Below are positions 59,115 to 64,000 of a stretch of 64,000 nt of DNA, in pieces. The position numbers were made by a program, and so were the translations under genes. Source of the stretch: an uncultured Lachnospiraceae bacterium (lineage in GTDB: Bacteria > Bacillota > Clostridia > Lachnospirales > Lachnospiraceae); the NCBI GenBank assembly GCA_947593735.1, contig CANQDT010000008.1, positions 1 to 64,000 on the forward strand, in the 5' to 3' direction. The stretch's first letter is position 1. Every line of letters begins with the position of its first letter. The notes beneath the pieces are model-generated. The model was not told the DNA's origin, did no database searches, and saw only the letters and a list, made by a program, of their open reading frames with translations.

Positions 59115-59172
59115 ACCCTCCTGGCGGACTGGAAAAAATCCGGCAAAAGAGAATAAGGCAGTATGAGAACGG

Positions 59173-59210
59173 GACGGCGCGGCTTCCATGGAATATGGAG
59201 CCGCGCCGTC
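59173..59210 (+). terminator. long hairpin after the hydrolase operon
   Basis: GACGGCGCGGCTTCCAT (59173-59189) pairs with ATGGAGCCGCGCCGTC (59195-59210) with one bulge. No T-run follows, so it is a weak or protein-assisted terminator, or an mRNA-stabilising 3' hairpin. The remaining gap 59115-59450 has no gene; it should contain the spoIIID promoter. Confidence 0.55.
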
Positions 59211-59450
59211 TGCCGGTATAACGGGCATATCGTCGGCAGGAACCTTTGACTTTTCTTCCATCGCCCCTTATAATGAAAAGAAAAGCAGCCCGGGACGACC
59301 TCCCCATACCGATTGCTCCGCAGGATACCGCTTGAGCGGCAAGATGGATCATTCGTTCCTGGCGGTAGGAAATCTTAACCATAAATATATTGTAGTAGCC
59401 GGGAATGCTCTTGCATAATCTGTAAAAACGGGTTATGTAGGGGTATTTTC

Positions 59451-59711
59451 TTGAAAGATTATATTGTGGAACGGGCGACCGGGCTTGCCGATTATATCAT
59501 TGCGCACAACGCGACGGTCCGGCAGACCGCCAGAGAATTTGGGATCAGCAAAAGCACGGTACATAAGGACGTCACGGACCGCCTGCTCAAGATCAATCCT
59601 TCCCTGGCGATGCAGGCGCGGAAGGTGCTGAATATCAACAAGTCGGAGCGGCATATCCGGGGAGGTCTTGCGACCCGGGAAAAATACCGGCGCATGTCCG
59701 CTGAACTGTAA
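59451..59711 (+). CDS. spoIIID: sporulation regulator SpoIIID
   Basis: SpoIIID is a small DNA-binding protein that adjusts sigma-E-dependent gene expression in the mother cell. The 86-residue protein has the family's core motifs: ATVRQTAREFGISKSTVHKD (the helix-turn-helix), RLLKINPSLA, and NKSERHIRGGLATREKY. It starts at TTG 59451, with AGGGG upstream. Its presence shows that the host forms spores. Confidence 0.92.
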   Translation: MKDYIVERATGLADYIIAHNATVRQTAREFGISKSTVHKDVTDRLLKINPSLAMQARKVLNINKSERHIRGGLATREKYRRMSAEL

Positions 59712-59774
59712 GCGGGGTACTGCCCGCGTGCCGCGGCGGCGAAGGACAATCTATGATTGCGAAGGAGAAAGCAT

Positions 59775-60785
59775 ATGGGAGAAAAGGAAAGAAGCTATTT
59801 GTTTGACAATTACAGGGCGCTGCTGATCTATTTTGTCGTGCTTGGCCATACGCTGTCTTACGCGAATAAGTCGTCTGCGATTTATCCGGCGATTTATTAT
59901 TTTATTTATTTCTTCCATATGCCGGCTTTCCTGTTTGTTTCGGGCTATTTTTCCAAAAACGTGGACAAATGCAGGGAAAAAGCGGTGCGGACCCTGTTTG
60001 TGCCGTATCTGGTCCTGAATGTGCTCTGCTATATTCAGGGATATTGCGTATATGTGGGGAACGGGCGTTCCTATCCGGCGTTCCAGGTATTCCAGCCGAT
60101 TCGGGGCTGCTGGTTCCTGTTGTGCCTGTTCGTTTATAAAATGTTTTTGAAAGATCTGATCCGGATCCGGCATATTCTGCCCGTTTCGTTTGCTGTCGGT
60201 CTCCTGGTCGGATGGTCGCAGGAATTTGCCGGCTATTTTTCCCTGTCCCGGCTGTTTGTGTTCGCGTTTTATTTTCTCCTGGGATATTATATAAACGAAG
60301 ACCATATCGCGCGTATCCGGAAGATACCAAAGTGGGCTGCCGCGGCTGTCCTGGCTGCCGGAGCCTGGTTTGCGTGGTACGTGACGTCGCACAAGCTCAT
60401 GTATATCGAATGTATCCTGTTCCGGAACCCTTACCGGCAGGGGCATCAGATCCAGGAAATGGGGATCCGGGCGCTGCTGTATGGGATCGCGCTGCTTCTT
60501 TCCGCGGCATGGATCGTGTTGACGTCGGAGAAGAAGACCTGGTATTCGCATATCGGGCAGAACTCGGTTACGGTTTATGTGATCCATTTGTTTATTACCC
60601 GGTGGCTCAAGGATCAGGCGTGGGTACAGGCGGTCAGCGGCAATCCGTACCGGTACGGGCTGTACCTGATCGTTTCGACAACGGCGATGACGCTGATTTT
60701 GTCGCTGCCTGCCGTCAGGAAAGCGTATGATTTTATTTTGGTACAAATTGACAAGAAACTATTTGTCAGAGAAGACAAAATATGA
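59775..60785 (+). CDS. membrane acyltransferase (acyltransferase 3 family)
   Basis: A 336-residue protein with about ten membrane helices. The opening YLFDNYRALLIYFVVLGHTL holds the catalytic His of the family, followed by FIYFFHMPAFLFVSGYF. Enzymes of this group transfer O-acyl groups to sugars of cell-surface polysaccharides; the acceptor here is unknown. ATG 59775 lies seven bases after GAAGGAGA; an ATG at 59757 is upstream of that site and unlikely. Confidence 0.8.
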   Translation: MGEKERSYLFDNYRALLIYFVVLGHTLSYANKSSAIYPAIYYFIYFFHMPAFLFVSGYFSKNVDKCREKAVRTLFVPYLVLNVLCYIQGYCVYVGNGRSYPAFQVFQPIRGCWFLLCLFVYKMFLKDLIRIRHILPVSFAVGLLVGWSQEFAGYFSLSRLFVFAFYFLLGYYINEDHIARIRKIPKWAAAAVLAAGAWFAWYVTSHKLMYIECILFRNPYRQGHQIQEMGIRALLYGIALLLSAAWIVLTSEKKTWYSHIGQNSVTVYVIHLFITRWLKDQAWVQAVSGNPYRYGLYLIVSTTAMTLILSLPAVRKAYDFILVQIDKKLFVREDKI

Positions 60786-60791
60786 TATAAT
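60763..60791 (+). promoter_or_regulatory. sigma-A promoter of the OPT transporter operon
   Basis: TTGTCA (60763-60768), 17 bases, TATAAT (60786-60791). It overlaps the end of the acyltransferase gene and lies about 125 bases before the OPT start, leaving a leader of about 120 bases. Confidence 0.75.
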
Positions 60792-60916
60792 TTACCATAT
60801 AATCAGACACGCGGGATGTAAGTTCCGTATCGTGCGACAGTTTGCCGCGCGGAAAGGCAGGAGAAGGACTTTCGGAACAGCGTGCCTGAATAAAAAATGG
60901 AAAGGGGATTTTATGT

Positions 60917-62828
60917 ATGAATGAAAAAGAAACATTTCAACCATTTATTCCTGCGAACAAAGTAGTGCCGGAGTTTACCGCCACATCCGTGATACTCGGC
61001 GTGATCCTGGCGATCGTCTTTGGCGCGGCGAACGCGTATCTCGGGCTTCGGGTCGGCATGACCGTTTCGGCGTCGATACCGTCGGCGGTTATTTCCATGG
61101 GTGTGATCCGGATTATCCTGAAAAAAGATTCCATCCTGGAAAATAATATGGTACAGACCATCGGTTCTGCCGGCGAGTCGCTGGCTGCCGGCGTTATCTT
61201 TACGCTGCCGGCGCTGTTCATGTGGGCGCAGGAAGGGCTGACGGCAAAGCCGGGCATTCTGAGCATCATTATCATTTCTCTGATCGGCGGAGTGCTGGGC
61301 GTTCTGTTCATGGTGCCTCTCCGTGTCGCGCTGATCGTGCAGGAGCATGGGACGCTTCCTTATCCGGAAGGGACCGCCTGCGCGGAAGTATTGCTGGCGG
61401 GCGAAGAGGGGGGGCGCAAAATCCAAGACCGTATTTGCAGGCCTTGGAATTGCGGCTGTCTATAAGTTTATCGCGGACGGTTTAAAACTGTTCCCGAGCG
61501 AGGTTCATTTTGAGATCAGCAAGATCCGGTCCGGGATCGGCATGGACGTGCTTCCCGCGCTGCTCAGCGTAGGATATATCTGTGGTCCGAAGATTTCCTC
61601 TTATATGCTCTGCGGCGGTATTCTCGCATGGCTTGTCCTCGTTCCACTGCTCGCGCTGTTTGGCGGCGATGCGGTGATCGGGACGGCGACCACTCCGATC
61701 TCCGCGATGTCGTCTTCCGAGATCTGGAGCAGCTATATCCGTTATATTGGCGCCGGTGCGGTAGCGGCAGGCGGTATTCTCAGCCTTATAAAATCACTGC
61801 CGATGATCATCCGGACATTCCGCGACGCGATGAAAGGCTTTGGCAAGAGCAGCGGAAATAATGACCGGACAAGCAGGGATCTCCCGATGCACTATGTGAT
61901 CGGCGGCGCGCTCATCTGCATTTTGGCGATCTGGCTGATCCCGACGATTCAGGTGAACCTGTTCGGAGCGCTTCTGATCGTTGTCTTTGGTTTCTTCTTC
62001 GCGACGGTATCGTCCCGTATGGTTGGTATCGTTGGAAGCAGCAATAACCCGGTATCCGGAATGGCGATCGCGACGCTGCTGTTCTCTACGCTTCTGCTGA
62101 AAGCGACCGGCAATAACGGCGGGAACGGAATGATCGCCGCGATCACGATCGGTACGGTTATCTGTATCGTAGCGGCTATGGCGGGAGATACCTCCCAAGA
62201 TTTGAAGACCGGTTATCTGCTCGGCGCGACGCCGATCAAACAGCAGGTTGGCGAGATCATCGGATCGGTTGTATCCGCGGCTGCGATCGGCGGGACATTG
62301 TATCTGCTGAACAGCGCGTGGGGATATGGATCAACGCAGCTTCCCGCTCCGCAGGCAACGCTGATGAAGCTTGTCGTGGAAGGCGTTATGAACGGGAACC
62401 TGCCTTGGACGCTGATCTTTGCGGGCGCATGTATCGCGGTTGTCGTTGAGATCCTTGGGATTCCGGTGCTTCCGTTCGCGATCGGTCTTTACCTTCCGAT
62501 CCATCTGAGTACGCCGATCATGGCGGGCGGTATCATTCGTCTGATCTTTGACCGGAGGAAATATAAGAATGAAAAGACGAAAGAGAATGTCATTCAGGGC
62601 GGCGTATTGTTTACTTCCGGTATGATCGCCGGCGAAGGTCTGATCGGCATTGTGCTCGCGATCCTTGCCGTTATCCCGATGGCAAGCGCGCGCGGGACGT
62701 CGGTTGGCGAGTTTATTGATGTTTCCGGCAGTTTGAATCTTGGAAATATCGGCGGTCTTGTATTCTTTGCCGCGCTGATCGCTATTCTGCTGAAATTTAC
62801 GATATGGAACAAGAAAAATGAAGCATAA
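60917..62828 (+). pseudogene. OPT-family oligopeptide transporter, frame interrupted at a G7 tract
   Basis: OPT transporters import short peptides by proton symport. The N-terminal part (60917-61465; VPEFTATSVILGVILAIVFG, GAANAYLGLRVGMTVSASIP) and the C-terminal part (61400-62828; FIADGLKLFPSEVHFE, YLPIHLSTPIMAGGIIRLIF) together give about 637 residues with some 14 membrane helices, a normal length. The frames are joined at seven G residues (61408-61414). Six G would restore EEGGAKSKTV in one frame. This may be a sequencing error, a disabling mutation, or a phase-variable switch. The downstream PqqD-like gene overlaps its stop. Confidence 0.8.
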
Positions 62829-63195
62829 GAAACAACCTCAGAATTATCTGGATCTGATCCCGGCGCATATGCCGCAGATCCGCTGGGATATGGGCGACGA
62901 CGCGATCGTCGTCGTCCATATGGAAAATACAGGTTTTTATAACCGTCTGGCACAGAAGCTTTTTCATAAACCCAAAGTAAGCCACATTAAGCTGGATGAA
63001 CTGGGCTCCTTTATCTGGAATGAAATGGATGGAAAACGGACCGTGTCAGAGATTTCCGAATCAGTAAAGGCTCGCTTTGGAGACAAAGCCGAGCCTTTGT
63101 TGGACCGGCTGATCCGGTTTCTGGAGATCTTACGATCCCAGAAATGGATCACGCTGAGCCCTCATGCCTCAGCGAAAACTTCCGCGGGGCAATAA
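62818..63195 (+). CDS. PqqD-family protein
   Basis: A 125-residue protein with the PqqD-like winged-helix pattern (VSHIKLDELGSFIWNEMDGK, RTVSEISESVKARFG). PqqD domains recognise leader peptides of ribosomal peptide products. Here the gene overlaps the transporter stop by 11 bases and precedes pepD, so it is more likely linked to peptide uptake than to natural-product synthesis. No radical SAM partner is in the window. Confidence 0.75.
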   Translation: MKHKKQPQNYLDLIPAHMPQIRWDMGDDAIVVVHMENTGFYNRLAQKLFHKPKVSHIKLDELGSFIWNEMDGKRTVSEISESVKARFGDKAEPLLDRLIRFLEILRSQKWITLSPHASAKTSAGQ

Positions 63196-63244
63196 AAGAG
63201 TGAACAAGTAACGGTTGTACAAAAAGATCAGAGGAAGAACGAAC

Positions 63245-64000
63245 AATGAGAGTATTATCAGAATTACAGCCCAGAGAAGTATTTCATTATTTTGAAGACC
63301 TCACCCGGATCCCCCATGGCTCGACCAATACAAAGCAGATCAGCGATTATTGCGTCCGCTTCGCGAAAGACCATGGGTTGAAATATATCCAGGATGAGCA
63401 CAATAACGTGATTCTTTTTAAAGAAGGGACTCCGGGATATGAGGCGAGCGACCCGGTGATCATTCAGGGCCATCTGGATATGGTCTGCGAGAAAACCCCG
63501 GAATCGACCATAGATTTTATGAAAGATCCGCTGGAGATATCGGTGGACGGCGATTTTGTCCATGCAAACGGGACGACACTCGGTGGCGACGATGGGATCG
63601 CGGTCGCTTACGCGATGGCAATCCTCGCGGCGGACGATATTCCGCACCCGCCGCTGGAGGTTGTGTTTACAGTCGACGAGGAGATCGGGATGCTCGGCGC
63701 TGCAGCGATGGATCTGTCCATGCTCAAAGGGAAGACCGTGCTTAATATTGATTCGGAGCAGGAGGGGATCCTGCTGGCGAGCTGCGCGGGCGGCGCGACG
63801 GCGAAGGTTGTCGTTCCGATGACGTATACGCAGTCGGAGCTGCTCCAATATGAAGTTGTCATCAGCGGGTTGAAAGGCGGGCACTCCGGCGTCGAAATCG
63901 ACAAGTGCCGTGCCAATTCCAATATGCTGATGGGACGCCTTTTGTATGGTTTGAGCAAAGAAATGGGCTTTTCCATCAACGGGCTGCGCGGCGGATTAAA
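63245..64000 (+). CDS. pepD: aminoacyl-histidine dipeptidase (M20 family), partial at right edge
   Basis: The ATG at 63245 follows AGAGGAAGAAC. The visible 252 residues show M20/PepD motifs: IPHGSTNTKQISDYC, the first metal ligand region IQGHLDMVCEK, the metal-bridging Asp in TLGGDDGIAVAYA, the general base pair in TVDEEIGMLGA, and GLKGGHSGVEIDK. This enzyme cuts cytosolic dipeptides, including Xaa-His. The gene continues past the window end. Its neighbour is the peptide transporter. Confidence 0.88.

Noticed and set aside
62818-63195. PqqD-like gene as part of a peptide natural-product cluster with the 37270 peptide
   Set aside because: The genes are 25 kb apart in separate operons, with no radical SAM or other modifying enzyme; overlap with the OPT transporter points to peptide uptake.

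Overview
The window looks like a piece of the chromosome of a spore-forming, plant-glycan-degrading Clostridia bacterium, most likely Lachnospiraceae. This is inferred from strong AGGAGG-type ribosome binding sites, a spoIIID gene, AraC regulators paired with huge secreted glycosidases that carry dockerin-like modules, and an OPT transporter/PqqD-like/PepD neighbourhood. No rRNA, tRNA or CRISPR array was recognised.

Bases 1 to about 33,600 are a prophage, nearly all on the + strand. The left part (1-4449) holds replication, recombination and regulation genes: RusA, an HD-domain protein, DUF1351, small zinc-ribbon proteins and an ArpU/sigma-like regulator. Two adjacent early genes (101-950) are broken by single frame changes. 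A lone minus-strand PD-(D/E)XK-type nuclease (4753-5418) sits as a moron beside a structured intergenic region. It is followed by a tightly overlapping cassette of ParB-like, PIG-L deacetylase, WbqC-like and TAGT/GREB1-like glycosyltransferase genes (5498-8208), the best candidate here for an undescribed modification system. From 9859 the head and contractile-tail genes run in order: terminase (TerS-TerL fusion), a DUF1073-type portal carrying Nudix and toxin-like C-terminal domains plus an overlapping small acidic gene, a MuF head protein fused to an HExxH metallopeptidase-like domain, DUF2213 protease/scaffold, decoration protein, DUF2184 capsid, neck proteins, DUF3383 sheath, tube and tail chaperone. 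No tape measure, baseplate, fibre or lysis genes follow. Instead there are about twenty small accessory genes (25741-33146), and the element ends with a probable type I toxin locus (33405-33620).

Five promoters of one family (TTGAC, 16 bp, TG-N-TATCGT or similar, most with an overlapping inverted repeat) precede blocks of phage genes. A sixth, variant copy lies inside the portal gene just before its toxin-like domain. They look like one phage regulon.

Bases 33,845-59,114 are host DNA devoted mostly to plant glycans: an MmcQ-MGMT fusion gene, three AraC-type regulators, a secreted protein of unknown function with a 56-residue companion peptide, a GH51 arabinofuranosidase, a cytosolic GH43_24 exo-beta-1,3-galactanase-like enzyme, a 2,672-residue secreted protein with four GH43-like modules, and a 2,349-residue secreted protein with GH30 (endo-beta-1,6-galactanase-like), GH43 and GH43_24 modules. 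Together these activities fit degradation of type II arabinogalactan. Three of the secreted enzymes carry a dockerin-like module.

The right end (59,451-64,000) holds spoIIID, a membrane acyltransferase, an OPT-family transporter interrupted at a G7 tract, a PqqD-like protein and the start of an M20 aminoacyl-histidine dipeptidase, consistent with peptide uptake followed by cytosolic hydrolysis.
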